DNA of 64,000 nucleotides, taken from positions 372,001 through 436,000 of the forward strand of contig MU623343.1 of NCBI GenBank assembly GCA_025201765.1, given 5' to 3'. The stretch's first letter is position 1. Every line of letters starts with the position of its first letter. Shown here in pieces: positions 48,451 through 60,340 of the stretch. Below the pieces are notes generated by a model. The model searched no databases. It was given only the letters and a program-made list of their open reading frames with translations, and was not told where the DNA came from. This DNA is from Daldinia sp. FL1419 (taxonomy: Eukaryota; Ascomycota; Sordariomycetes; Xylariales; Hypoxylaceae). A program made the position numbers and the translations under genes.

Positions 48451-49127
48451 AGCGTTCCTACGCCCAGGTTTCTCATGCCCAGCATATCCCATCTAGTGTG
48501 CATCAAGTTATAGTCTATCATTGACTATATTTTAGACTCCGCTTTGCTTAGTATTTAGTCTACACTTGAAAGATGTCACTCTGATTTTGCGCTCCCCGCG
48601 ATTATACGCAATCCAGGTCTAGCTACTAGCTCTCGTATGGCATTTTTCCCGCGTATCTGCAACGGGACTTTCATGAAGGGGAGGAAAACTCTCGACTCTT
48701 CCGATATAGGTAGTCCACCAAGAAGAAAGAAAAAAACAGCTCACCTTGTATCATAATTTGGCATCGCGGTCGGTCTATTGGCAGGGATATGTTTGCATTC
48801 GGCTGGAAGAGCTCTAGGCCATATGAATTAATTTGACTTTACTCACTGATCCATGATTTATTTCATAAGTCTCGTCCCTTTGCCGTGCTTTCTTACCTAT
48901 CGACTTTAGTGTAACTTCATCGAGATGAAAAGTACTCAGGCAGGTTCGTAGATTAGAAAGGTTTACCGCTCTTTTACGAGGCCACTCTACAAGCCAATCC
49001 CTTAGAATCTTTGCTATGCCGAGATGAAGTCTATTCTGCTGGCCATTCATCTACACCTTCGTAACCCAATAATAGTAGCCGTTAAACATTAATGACATGC
49101 CGAGGAGTTACTAGTGAATCTAGGTAG
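48451..49127. other. Intergenic region
   Basis: No gene I can support; a 78-codon minus-strand frame at 48814-49050 has no recognised domain (see rejected). Confidence 0.4.
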
Positions 49128-49754
49128 TGTCGTGCCTTTGGATGCCTCCAAGAAACCGGCCACGAGGACCTAACCATCAGATGCTTCGGTTATGTACTAT
49201 TAGAGGAAACGCACGAGCGCATCTTAATGACTCAATTAAAGGACCCTAAAATGAAGGCCAAATTGGCCGGGCGAGAATATGACGACTTGGACCCGGGAGT
49301 ATATGATAACTCGCCGTCAATACTTGAGCGCTTCCCAGGCAAAAGTGGTAGACTCCCTCCTTTCCGGGGAATAGTTAAACAATTCGGCCAGCCGATAAGA
49401 GAGACCAAGGACTATTCGGTGTCTCTTGCGGATAAATACCATCAAAGCATCATTAAGCTACACCAGCTTGGCACGTTTCGCTTCGATCCTTCGTGGGAAC
49501 AGATCATCGACGGGAAAATGGTTGATTTTGGTACGACCTGTACTATACCTCATTTTATGTCAAATCCAGAGCTGAATCTGCAGCTTACTCCTGAAATGAT
49601 TTCAATGTTTGAGCTCTATATGTTCACTGAAGTCTGTCAATATTATGATGCGCTCGATGGGCATATAGAAACATGGAATGAGTATGTGAAGGACACGACG
49701 AAATACGTACCTGATGAATACGCTGGCACCCGGGAGCGCATCTATAGCACGTAA
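49128..49754 (+). pseudogene. Protein-kinase-like fragment
   Basis: The frame is open from 49128, 33 codons before the first ATG (49227), after a TAG that could be a splice acceptor. The upstream part encodes CLQETGHEDLTIRCFGYVLLEE and the downstream part ADKYHQSIIKLHQLGTFRFDPSWEQIIDGKMVDFGTTCTIPH. This resembles the fungal protein-kinase-like family in which a short catalytic-loop region (LH.LG ... D) precedes an I.DGK.VDFG block. A glycine loop and catalytic lysine are not visible, and I find no upstream exon that supplies them. So it is either a truncated gene or the 3' exon of one whose first exon I cannot see. About 175-208 residues remain. Kinase activity should not be assumed. Confidence 0.4.
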
Positions 49755-50190
49755 GGACATCTAGAGTTGGGTACCTTCTCAGTAAGAAACAGAACCAGAG
49801 ATATCAGGTACATGAATGCCAAAGAGTACCCTCGGCGGAGGTCTGTCGTGGGGCGAATGTCGAAAAGCAGCAGCGAGGCATTCCACAATGTCGCGAGGCG
49901 GTCCAAGAGGCGAGGAAACGGCATCGTCGCTCCGCAAAGAACGCTATCTACGAAGACCATGAAATTCCTACATATAGAACAAGTCCTTTGTTCTACATAT
50001 AGTACAAGTCCAGAAACCTGGCACTGTCTAAGCGATACTTGCAACATGGTTACATAGGTAGGTAGGTACATAAGCAGGTATGTAGGTAGCTATATTGCAA
50101 GCTAAATCAATAGCCACAATGAAGCCTTTCAAAGATAAACTTTGCCAGTCGCGTATATAATAGCTAGACTGTACTGCGTAATAACAGTAG
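49755..50190. other. Convergent 3' intergenic region
   Basis: No gene recognised. TAGGTAGGTAGGTACATAAGC and related motifs at 50057-50092. Confidence 0.45.
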
Positions 50191-51009
50191 CTACCTTACT
50201 TCTGAATACTTTTGTAAGGCGTCGTACAACTTTCCAAAGGTGCCATCGTGCCAACTCCTGAACTCTTGCCACTCGCTCTCCGGGAGAGTTCCGTGCGACA
50301 TGTACACCCAGCCGCCAACAATTAGATCGGCGTAACTAGCCTGCTTGCCCAGAATAAAAGGTCCAGAAGTGTCTTTGGAGAATAGCTTCGCGAGGTCGCC
50401 TAACATGATACGGAGAGATTCTTTCATCTTCTCCCGCGCCTCTCCCTTTATTACGAAATCGTCCCAAGACTTTACACCGGCACGGCGAACCAGCGCATCC
50501 TTGCTCGCCTGAGAATCGAGCGACATGCCAGACCCCATAAGACCGACGTGGGCGCTGAAAGCCCTGTCGATGTGCATATTAAACTTAGCATACTCGACGT
50601 ACTCGTCCTCTCTCGGCTTCGATAGCGGCGGTGCCCAAGGGGGAAGATCTTGATCGAAGGTGTAATCGATCACCTGAGGAGGAAACAAATCGCCGGCCCC
50701 TGAGTCCGGGTACGTCTTTTGCAAGTAGACGGCGATATCGAACGAGTCCCCGATTTTTGAGTTGGTGTTAGGGTCAACTAGGACGGGAAGGGTGAAAAAG
50801 TCTTTGCCATCGGCAAGTTTGCGACAAGCAGGCACGTTGAGACCACGACGGACTTTCTCGATTTCGGGAATAGGAACCCATATCGTCTTGTGTGGGATAG
50901 CTTTGAAATTTAAGGCCAATCGAGCCTTCCAGGGGTTCACTGCCGCTGGAGGGTTCATGGCAATATCATAGAAGTCCATGACTTCGGAAGGCTCAGAGGA
51001 GGCAACCAT
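50191..51009 (-). CDS. Glutathione S-transferase-like protein
   Basis: Single-exon gene of 272 residues. The N-terminal thioredoxin-like half is visible from DFYDIAMNPPAAVNPWKARLALNFK through FTLPVLVDPNTNSKIGDSFDIAVYLQKTYP (the cis-Pro and Ser-Asp/Glu-type glutathione-binding region). The C-terminal all-helical half includes FILGKQASYADLIVGGWVYM. This is the fungal Gst/UstS-like subgroup often found near secondary-metabolite or detoxification genes; substrate unknown. I chose the ATG at 51009 (context CCACCATGG) although the frame is open to 51120. The upstream part encodes a run of serines from a GAT/GAC trinucleotide repeat (51010-51045), so a leader of that length would be odd. Confidence 0.85.
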   Translation of the reverse strand: MVASSEPSEVMDFYDIAMNPPAAVNPWKARLALNFKAIPHKTIWVPIPEIEKVRRGLNVPACRKLADGKDFFTLPVLVDPNTNSKIGDSFDIAVYLQKTYPDSGAGDLFPPQVIDYTFDQDLPPWAPPLSKPREDEYVEYAKFNMHIDRAFSAHVGLMGSGMSLDSQASKDALVRRAGVKSWDDFVIKGEAREKMKESLRIMLGDLAKLFSKDTSGPFILGKQASYADLIVGGWVYMSHGTLPESEWQEFRSWHDGTFGKLYDALQKYSEVR

Positions 51010-52825
51010 GGTGGATGATGACGACGACGACGATGATGATGATTGAAGATAGATAGCCACATAGGCTGTATAGAGCTGGATGGGCTTCAAATCAACTAAC
51101 CGTAGATTACTCAAATTCATAAACTATACTGGCGAATTTACCCCTTTTCTTGACGTTATTCGGGTAGTTTATATGACTATACTGACCTTTGAGTCTGTTT
51201 AGTCACGTGAAAAGATGTCAAGATGATTCATTATGATTCATAATGGCTAACCCATTTACGGTAAAGTATAGTTCCACACACGAGGCTTTGATAGTTGTTA
51301 TGGATGTCGTTGAGTAAGGAGAGAGAGACGACTAGGTTAGAAGGGATGTCAAAAAGGACGTCTAGAAAACGAGGCACGATTCTGCTATGAGGCAGGATTG
51401 GTTTTTTCACGAATGCGCCGCTTTTTGACGTCCTTCTGCGTAGTCCATGGAGTTTATCGATCATGATCGTGAGATGGACTGTGCCTCGTCTAACGCCTCA
51501 CGGGCATGCGACGATTGACTCGCATGCCTTCAATTTTGGCCTAATGCACAGCGAGGTTGTCTTATACAGCATTTTGATACGATCCTCCGTAGTTATCATG
51601 TAAGGTCATCAAACGGCGGGGCGTGCGACGTCGAAGGGATTGCCAAGAGAAGCGTAGGCACAGCCATAGTTCAGTGGCTCCAAGCTGCTGATTAGTTTAG
51701 GAATAGAGAATCGTATTGCTGACCGTTATTAGATAAAAAGCAAGGTTGCCGTATGGATTAATAGGGACCTTGGATTATTTCACAAGTTTCGCAGACTTCT
51801 GATGTTGTGGTGTAAGTGTTGAACTATAATCGTAAGGAGGGGAAGAAGAAGACAAAGTGGGTTATGTTTTAAACAAGGTACCGAGCGAGCGGTGCCCGGT
51901 AGAGAGAGACCGGGGTGGGTCGCTACCTCTTATTAAACAATACCCGAGTACCCGAGTACCCGAATACCTTAGGTAGGTACTTACTTGATGTACTCGTTTC
52001 CTTCGTCGAGCTGCTGTCTTACTTTAATAAGTAAGAGGGCTATTAGGTCTAGTTTTTGGTTTGTACTTTTATAGACTTCGGCGTTAAGATCGGTAGTTAG
52101 ATTCTAATTATACCAATATCGAGAAGGCATATTTATTATCGAACCAATTCCGTCTATATTTCTAGTTCTCATTCCTGAGTGTTTATTACGACCAATCACC
52201 TTTTAGTATGGCTCCTATTATAATTTACCTACCGATTTGAGATTGGAATTTTTCGACGTATCTTCATACTTTTTAGATAGTTAAAAGAACTTTTATGTTA
52301 TAGGTAATAGGCCAATAATCATCTTCAAGTGGAGGTACGCCTTTGAATTATAAACCCACAACTCCGTACCTAGCCAGGTAGGTATACATGATTGATCACC
52401 ATATAGTAGTAGAATGGCTGAGTTGGGAAGTTATAGGAACGAATGAGCTAGACTTGACGCCGTAGAACTTCCGTCCAAGTCATGTATCGGTTAAATATTT
52501 ATACGAACGCCTCAATACTAGGTTCATTCGGGTAATGTCACTGTATATAAATCACTCATTCCACCTGCCTCCTTGTGATATTGCCAAGTTCAGTCCTAAA
52601 CCCAACTACCAACTCCCCGTGATTACATACCTATACCACTAAATCCTACTCTCGCAATTGTGTAACCCAGCATCTCTTCAATAGATGCATACATAAAGCA
52701 TTTCTTATATATAAAAGAATCGCCTCTTCTTTTTTAACGTTAGGTAGATTACGAGCAGAGTTAAAGCACGGTATTAGCAACGCATTTTCCATTTATCCAT
52801 TTCCACGCACCCTAACGCAAAAGCA
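51010..52825. other. Intergenic region with trinucleotide repeat
   Basis: A GAT/GAC trinucleotide repeat at about 51011-51043 sits directly upstream of the GST-like start. The remaining 1.7 kb shows only short domain-free frames and TAGGTACC motifs (51970-51981, 52376-52385). Confidence 0.5.
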
Positions 52826-53686
52826 ATGGCGTCTACCGCTGTCCTCATTAGCGGTGCCAATCGCGGTTTTGGTAGGGGTCTCGCTGAGAGATACCTTGCC
52901 CTACCCAATCACGTCGTCATTGCTGCTAACCGCAACCCGGGACATTCCACATCTAAGGAACTTGCTAGACTACCTAAGGCCTCCGGAACTAGCTTAATAG
53001 TCGTCAAGGTCGAAGCTGCAAGCGATACGGACGCCACGGATGCTATCGAGGAACTCAAAAAGCAGGGAATCGATCACTTGGATCTCGTAATTGCGAACGC
53101 TGCAGTATCGTTTGCTTTCACCAAGGTGGCCGACGCCAAGGTCGAGGACATGTCTCGTGTTATGAACATCAACTTCTTCGGGGTGCTACGGCTATTCCAG
53201 GCTACCTTGCCGTTGCTTCGAAAGGCCGTTTCCCCTAAGTTCGTGACCATCGGGTCCGGCGCTGGTTCTATAGAGGCGAGCGGTTTCCATGTTGCCTCAC
53301 CACGGCCTTGTATACTGACTGCGCAATGTCATGTAGGAAATGTATTCGTACCCTAACGCCGTTTACGGTCCATCGAAGGCTGCTGTTCATTATATTACGA
53401 AGAGAATTAACGAAGAAGAGAGAAACATCGTCGCATTTGTGATAGATCCTGGGTAAGCTATTGGAAATTAATCCCCTTTGGCCCTTTCGGATAGGCTCTG
53501 CTAACCGCCGATTATAGGTGGATCCAGACTGAGATGGGAAATACGTCGGCAAGGGAGGTCAACTTAAACCAAGCTCTCGTTACCGTGAAGGATTCTTGTG
53601 ACGGTGCTTTCAAGGTGATAAACGAAGCCACAAAAGAATCGGGCGGTAAGATGTGGACTTACGAGGGGAAGCGGAAACCTTGGTAA
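52826..53686 (+). CDS. Short-chain dehydrogenase, norsolorinic-acid-ketoreductase-like
   Basis: Exons 52826-53275, 53337-53452 and 53518-53686 join to 244 residues. It is a classical SDR: cofactor motif SGANRGFGRG (residues 9-18), IANAAV in place of NNAG, the SIGSGAGS-type serine region, and the active-site YGPSK in exon 2. The closest family pattern is the NorA/Nor1-like ketoreductases of aflatoxin-type pathways (LVIANA, NAVYGPSKAA, WIQTEMGN), but these are widespread and the substrate is unknown. The first intron has a GC donor (GAG|GCGAGC) with a TACTGAC branch site; with a GT donor the family block between GAGSIE and EMYSYPNAVYG would be lost. The gene looks intact. Confidence 0.88.
53276..53336 (+). 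other. GC-AG intron
   Basis: Intron 1 of the SDR gene: donor GCGAGC after GAG, TACTGAC branch site about 18 bp before a TGTAG acceptor, length 61 bp, phase 0. The exon joint restores a conserved SDR block. Confidence 0.75.
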
Positions 53687-54294
53687 ATAGGTACCTACCT
53701 GCCTACGATAGTACTAGACTACACGCCAGCTATACGTACTAGGTATAGGATTGGCTCCTATTGTCTCTTTTGCGATGGTTAAGAGTCTCGCCTTCTGTTC
53801 TCTTATACTTGTAACAGTTTCGAGAGACTTATCAGAGCTGCCTGTTTTGAAATAGTCATTGGCTCCCAAGGCATTGGGTCTAACAGAATACTATTCGAGT
53901 CAAGTATATAATGCTCGGTTAATAAGTCTGATATTTACAGGCTTCTACGCTGATATTGCACCAAGGAACAGTAATTACGCACCTTTTTATCCAAAGGCAA
54001 GATTAGTCACGATAATTATCTACCTAGATATACAATAAAGACGACCCATTACAAAACATATATCTGTGATGCCCCACTCCTTTTACGCTTCCCCTCCTAG
54101 GAGCTTTTCCGATCACGGCCTAAGTCCTAACGATAGTGCGTAAAGCTAATCCCCTATATAGGTACGGACGATCCGTCACTTCTTGGCTTCTTTGGGGCGT
54201 GGCATGCAGAGTTCGCTGAGAGATATATAAACCCGGAGCAATAACACTCGGAAAAGTCTAATGATATAAATAACTACCCCCCTCGTAATTAACC
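53687..54294. other. Intergenic region
   Basis: No gene recognised. TAGGTACCTACCTGCC motif at 53690-53705. Probably the MFS promoter at its right end. Confidence 0.45.
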
Positions 54295-55864
54295 ATGGAT
54301 CGCCAAGAACAGGTCCTAGCCGAAGATCCAAGGTCAGAATTAATTGAATTTGGCCAGTTGGGAGAGGATCGAGAAAGACCATCGGCTCAGGCCTACCCGG
54401 AACCGGATCGCGGTAAACATGCGTGGCTTTTTCTTTGGGTTGGCTGTTTCTTGATGATCGCGCTCACGTGGGGGTTTCCCTTCTCGTACGGCGTCTTTCA
54501 GAGTTACTTTTCTACTCATCCACCCTTTTCCGACGATCCCGCGGGTCTGCCTGCAGTCGGCACCACTGCGCTGGTATGTTGGCCATTATCCCTTAGATAC
54601 CGGCCTAAGTACAGAAGGCCCAGCTCTGGATATAAGCTTCTAACGGCGGTCCTTAGGGTGTTCTGTACTTATCCTCGCCTCCGTCTTTTATTATCCTGCA
54701 GCGATACCAAGCCTATAGACGGCCGGCTCTCGTTGTCGGGTCCGCGGTCACTTGTCTCGCCGTACTCGCGTCCGCATTTGCGTCCAAAGTATGGCACCTA
54801 CTACTGACGCAGGGTATCTTGTACGGGCTCGGGGCTAGTGTCGTCAACACGGTGACGATTCAATTCTTGAATGAATGGTTCGTCGAACGCAAAGGTCTTG
54901 CGTTTGGAATCCAGGAGAGCGGTGCTGGCATGGGCGGGATCATCGTTCCGTAGGTCAACGTGTGAAATTCATCGAGTCTAGTGGTTAATAGTATCTAACG
55001 CGTAGCGTTCTTATGACATGGGGTCTCGACAGGTATGGGCACCGAACGATGCTGATCGCTTGGTTCATCGCTGTTACTACCCTGTCTATCCCATCGATCT
55101 ACTTCCTTCGGCCGCGGGTCAAGCCGCCCCGGATCACTGTTTCTTCTGGTTTCGGGACGTTAGGCTTTATCGCCACACCGATATTCGCCATACTCCAAGC
55201 CGGCAATATTTTTCAGGCTCTCGGAAACTTCTTGCCCGGAATTCACCTTCCATGTATGGGACCCAGAAATTATTCCCAATTATTTCTAATAAACGCCAGC
55301 AAGCTAACATAGAATCTAGCTTTCGCCCAGCGCTTTGGCGCATCGCCCTTGGATGCGGCGGGTATGCTATCACTCTACAACGCGGCCACGGTTATCGGTG
55401 CCATCTGCACGGGGTACCTAGTGGATCGTTACCATGTTTCCGTCTCGCTACTAGTCTTATCTCTAGGTGCCGCTATTACCGTTTTCTTCGCCTGGGGATT
55501 CGCAGCAAACTTTGGGGCTTTGTGCGCTTTTGCTTTCTTCTATGGCGTCTTCGCTGGTGGTTGGAGCTCGACGTGGGTCGGCATAGGCCTTGAAATACAG
55601 AAGCAGGCCCCCCGCGCCGATTTAGGCGTACTGTGGGGGTTTGCCGCTGCGGCGAGAGGCGTTGGCAGCATTGTAAGCGGGCCTATAAGTGAGGCCCTGA
55701 TAGCCAGCGGGACGGATAAAACAGTGTGGTGGCCGCGGAGTTACGGAACGGGCTATGGTATATTAATTCTATTCAATGGTATTATGCTGACGCTGGGCGG
55801 TGTTGGTTGTGCAGCTCGGGCATACGAGATCGTTAAGAGGATGGCCCATCGGCATACTGAATAG
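54295..55864 (+). CDS. MFS transporter, monocarboxylate-transporter-like
   Basis: Four exons (54295-54573, 54657-54949, 55006-55253, 55320-55864) join to 454 residues with 12 membrane segments and an acidic N-terminal tail. Family blocks are AWLFLWVGCFLMIALTWGFPFSYGVFQSYF (first helix), QGILYGLGASVVNTVTIQFLNEWFVERKGLAFGIQESGAGMGG, a large middle loop, and YNAATVIGAICTGYLVDRYHVS in the second half. It is more divergent than the MFS gene at 34 kb; the two are not close relatives by eye. Introns are 83, 56 and 66 bp, two of them with a visible TCTAAC or GCTAAC branch site. It runs towards the esterase gene. Substrate unknown. Confidence 0.82.
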
Positions 55865-56064
55865 TATGTCGGATTGACTTTGAAATATGCCATTCCCATT
55901 GAGATTGAGGGTAGGTAGAATTAATTGGAGTATAGCACTTGGTATAAGATGTGGATTAGTTTGATTTCTGGTATAGAAAAGTAGGTACCTATTGAGCTAG
56001 CTACAACATATATGTTAAGGGCCTAGACCTAAGATTGATTAAAACGAAATTTACGAAAATAATA

Positions 56065-57885
56065 TTATACGTCAGATTTCTGCGATGCCAGGTACCTGTT
56101 AAGCTCCTCGTTTACTTCTCCCCAGAAATCGCAAGTGGCGTGATCAACCACGCCGACGTCCATCGCATCCTTGATTACCACGCCCTTCTTCTCATGTGAT
56201 GTCCAGGCGGGCCAGTTGGCCTCATCACCTGGAGCCCCTAGCTGCGCCATATCTGTCCACGCGCGACTCATCGCACGAGCCATGATCTGCTCCGTCTTTG
56301 AGAAGGTGCAATTGCCGTCAGGGGGAGGCATTAAACTCGTCATGTTGAACACGAAGGGGATTTCACTCGTGTGTGTTGCCCCTAGGAGAGTTAGCCAATT
56401 CGGATCCACTGCGGCATACCAACTACAACTAGGCTGATGGGCGAATTGGTAGCTCCATACAGGAACCCCCTTCTTTTCTGCCCGTTGGAGAGCCCTGTAT
56501 GATGGGCATTGGTATGACACCTGCGTGAGAATAGCCTCCATAGCGGCAAGCGTCGAACCGTTGAAAGTAGAAGCTAGTGGAAACGTCTCGTTCACTCGTT
56601 TTGCCAATGGGCCAAAGTTCAAGTATAGGAAATCGTCGTAGTCCGAGGCACTAGGAGCTTTCCCTTTCCAGACTGTGGCATATGAACCCAAGACGAATAA
56701 AGAACCTTCCCTAGTAGTACTGCCGATTATTGAAGGGACCCTAACCCCGACGGCTGATGGTTGCTCTTTAATTACCCTCCCGTCAATGACGGGAGTCCAA
56801 GATGATCTTGTACCATTATTACTTAGGGCTGTATATACCGTCATTATATTGGGGCTGGGCATTGCCGCCACTGCAGCCCGAACGGTATCAACCCGAGCGC
56901 TCTGAAGGCATGATAGCTAAATAAATGATAGCAATAAGCATATTAAATAGACCTAAATAATTAGTGTATAACTTACGTCTTCTTTCGTACAGTTCAGGCC
57001 GTGAAGGAACTCCGAATACCAGATTTTTGTATCGGCCACCGTTGACAAATCCCTTCCGGCTCCAGACTCTAGAGCTGCAGCCTTGATTAAATCAGGTGCT
57101 TCGGGGAGCGTTGCAATCACGAATGAATCGCTAGCGCCGGCAGACTGTCCAAAGAGTAAAACTTCACTCTAAATGTAATCATCGTTAGTCTTCGGCTTTT
57201 CAAGAGCTGCAGGTATTCTTCAGCAAAACAAGGTATAAACTTACCGTATCTCCGCCGAACGCCGCGATATTGTCTTGCACCCAGCGTAGACCTAGAAGCT
57301 GATCCATGATGCCATAATTTCCGGTGAGACCAAGGTCGAACAATGCCAGGTAACCTAGAGGGCCGACACGATAGTTGATAGAGACAACAATAGAGTCCAC
57401 GGCGGAAAAACAGCCGTTATATGTCGGATCGGAGATACCACCGCCTTCGTTGCCTCCTCCATAAAGCCATACTTTTACGGGAAGCTTTGACTCTGGAGTA
57501 GCAGAGGCCGGGGCCCAGATATCCAAGTAAAGACTATATTTTGCTCGAGTTAGCGGAGTGCTATTCAAGTTGACCAGCGGCGCAGAATCACGCACCAATC
57601 TTCGCTCGTTGCGGTATGTTCGTCGAACAGTCCAGAAAATTGAATACATGCTGGTGCCGGCTTCGTAGCGTTAATGACGCCGCACGAGTTATAGTAAGGC
57701 TCTGGTGGCGCAAAACGTAATTCGCCTAGGGGTGGTTTGGCATACGGAATCGAATGAAAATAATTCACGTCTACCGTGTCGCATTGGCCGCCGTGAACTA
57801 TTCCGCTCCTCGTCTTGACAGTTTTGCAATCTACCGAGCCGGTGAAGGCTAGTAGCCCGGCGAATGCAATTATTCTAGGATGCAT
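56065..57885 (-). CDS. Secreted type-B carboxylesterase/lipase
   Basis: Exons 57885-57596, 57533-57245, 57168-56977 and 56916-56065 join to 540 residues. A signal peptide (IIAFAGLLAFTGSVDC) is followed by the alpha/beta-hydrolase fold: IPYAKPPLGELRF, EDCLYLDIW (formed across intron 1), VKVWLYGGGNEGGG (oxyanion hole) and the nucleophile elbow FGQSAGA, formed by exon 3. The acid is probably the Glu of TTREGSLF and the His that of GATHTSEIPFVFN. Paired Cys occur in the right places. Triad and disulphide pattern are complete, so it should be active. Substrate unknown; such esterases are common in accessory regions and near mycotoxin clusters. Confidence 0.88.
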
Positions 57886-60340
57886 CTTCAGACTTGATAA
57901 GAAGAAGCATATCCTAGATTACTAGTTGAGCCTCATTGAATATTTGGTTTTTTCTTTTTTCTTTTTTTCACAGCCGTTGGAAGAGCTTGGCACTTTATAT
58001 TCAGACATTCGCGGCCATGCCTAGGTCTGTAGGTATGCAAATATTCAGGGGTTACAGCTTCCCCTTGAATAACAACAAGGCCATAGTAACCATTTCGAAC
58101 GGATGTGGTTTATTCTGACATGCGGCAGTGCGCTCGCATTCGCATCCGTAGAAGGAAATAGATGCTAAATACGCCCAGCTGAATATTTAAAGGAGCAAGC
58201 TAGGTTAGAAATTAGACTAGCTTCGCTACTGGAACCGAATTGGGGAATATCCTACAATACAGAAGTGCTATTCGATGATTAGACTCGCTTTCGGTTAGAA
58301 GGTCTGGGGGTTTATCATCCTTTTGCGGTTTATTGCCGGTTATTGTTACATGCCTGGTACTTATAGCAGCTATATAGTAAGGGGGATGGCGGGGGCTGAG
58401 GGGCTGAGAGGACGGGAAGGTCCTTTTTAGCGGTTCTTTAGTGGTTCTTTAGCGGTCAAAAGTGCCGAGTTCCTCGAATAGGGTAATAGGGTTCCAGGGG
58501 TCCCGTCTTGTTTTCGCTATGGAATTCAGCCCTACGGATTTGTAATTAGTTAATCTGAAATCTGGTATAGAATGTTAGTATATATAGGTACCTACTCGAA
58601 GGATGCAGCTAGAATAAATGGAGGGTGTTTTTTTTTTTTTTTTTTTTTTGGAATCGATAAATCGTTACCCCTCTAACCTAGGCTACATGTACCCAGCCAC
58701 CTGAGGTTTTACACGTTAGTAGGATTTCATATTTTCTACCCTTTTTTTTCCTATTAAACAGTTACCAGCAAGTCAGGTCCTTGCTTTCGCTTATCCACAG
58801 TAGATTTGTCATCTATTTCCATCTCATTGCTGCGAAATAAAACATGACCAAATATACAATATCACCACGTGTAAAATAGATTCCCCTGAAATGATCAGGC
58901 GTGAAGCATCGTGCATCATGCCGATTCCCCGCTATAGCTTATAATTATACCGCTCTGACCAATACCGCTCTGACCATTACCGCCATTTCGACATCGCCGT
59001 CTAAATAAAGCTAAAATATCTTTAATCAGATAAAAACTTTTCGAGCCTAGCCTGGGTAGATATTGTAAATTTAGACCTATGCAGGCTAGGTCAGGTCAGG
59101 CTTTTAACTGACCTACCCAGGGCGCTGCTCCGGGTGCGCTGGCAACCAGACTTTCGTGGATACATCCATCGCCGGTACACCTACTGGTATCATGTCCTGG
59201 GCGCTCCTTAGGACTTTAAGAGAGAATCCTAAACAGTCCTACCTACCTACCTATCTGAACATGGGTCTTATTGCCAGTCTCGGAATAACCAATCGCTAAC
59301 GATAGACTGTTCTTTCTTAGATTCTTCAAAACACTAGAGAGAAATTGGAACGAAATTACTCTCAAGTACCGTAACTTAGCTGCGGCGGCAGATTTGATTT
59401 GGACCAGGTCATTGTCGTAAGCAAACTCTTATTTAATCCGATATGAACGCGCTCGTTTTACTAACCAAACGCGAAGCTATGAGGTATATCGATAGCCGAT
59501 GGATAGATAGATATGTTTTTGGGAAGACGGAAGCGTGAGATGTCTCATCTTGAAGACTTACAATACCCTACTCGTTATGAGTACGATTCTAGAGGATTAT
59601 ATTAGTCTCTACAGAAATATGATAGGAGATAGAAATCTTTTATTCAGGTTAGAGAGAGGTGATGAAAGTGACCGAAAAAAATAAAGAAAAGGGAAAAGCA
59701 TTGAGCTAAGACCCCTAAGCCTCCTTGTTTTGAGTAACTACGTCACATGCTGCGTTCCTCGACCAATCTCATAACACGTCATTTCTCTTAGTTACTGTGT
59801 CTCCAAGTTATAGCTTCTTAACTACTACTGTATTCAGTTAGCATATCTAAATAGGGCCAATTTACTGGCTAGTCATCCCTTGGCTAGGTCTTGGCTATGG
59901 AAAAACCGGGATAATTAGTGAGCAAACGCTCAGCTCTGATGCCAAGATTCAGCGGACCGGGGCGTAGGGCTGAGGTTAGCCGCAATAGGAAGGATTTGCA
60001 ACTCGCAGGTCCCGGGTACAGATACGGCGTATTCTCGATCTGCCGAGAGATGTTTGAATCTTATGGGAACAGAAGGTCTCATTGGCCGGCGTATTTTGAA
60101 GCAAGAAAAGAAATTGAATCGATTCGCCGTATTGAAATCAGCTTCTCCAGATCTACGTAGGTGGCTACTCTCGGCTGTGACTGAGGCGGTGATACTGCAT
60201 CTCGGCGGAGGACAATGGAAATGCTAATTTGCAACGGTCATGCAACTGCGTCTGTGAATATATAAGATGATTCGACACGCCTCGACCAAGGGGATTGAGT
60301 TTAACATCAAATCTCAACTTCGTAGATCGCTAAATTCACC
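57886..60340. other. 2.4-kb gene-poor region
   Basis: No gene recognised. It contains a T run of about 23 bases at 58628-58650 and TAGGTACC or CCTACCTACC motifs at 58586-58597 and 59238-59254. The short frames (57936-58118, 59918-60160) have no domain. Confidence 0.45.

Noticed and set aside
48814..49050. 78-codon minus-strand frame ahead of the kinase-like fragment
   Set aside because: Looks somewhat protein-like, but I recognise no family and it does not supply the missing kinase N-lobe, being on the other strand.
58628..58650. Long T run as a retroposon poly(A) tail (minus strand)
   Set aside because: No retroposon sequence or target duplication could be seen next to it; simple homopolymer runs are frequent in this window.
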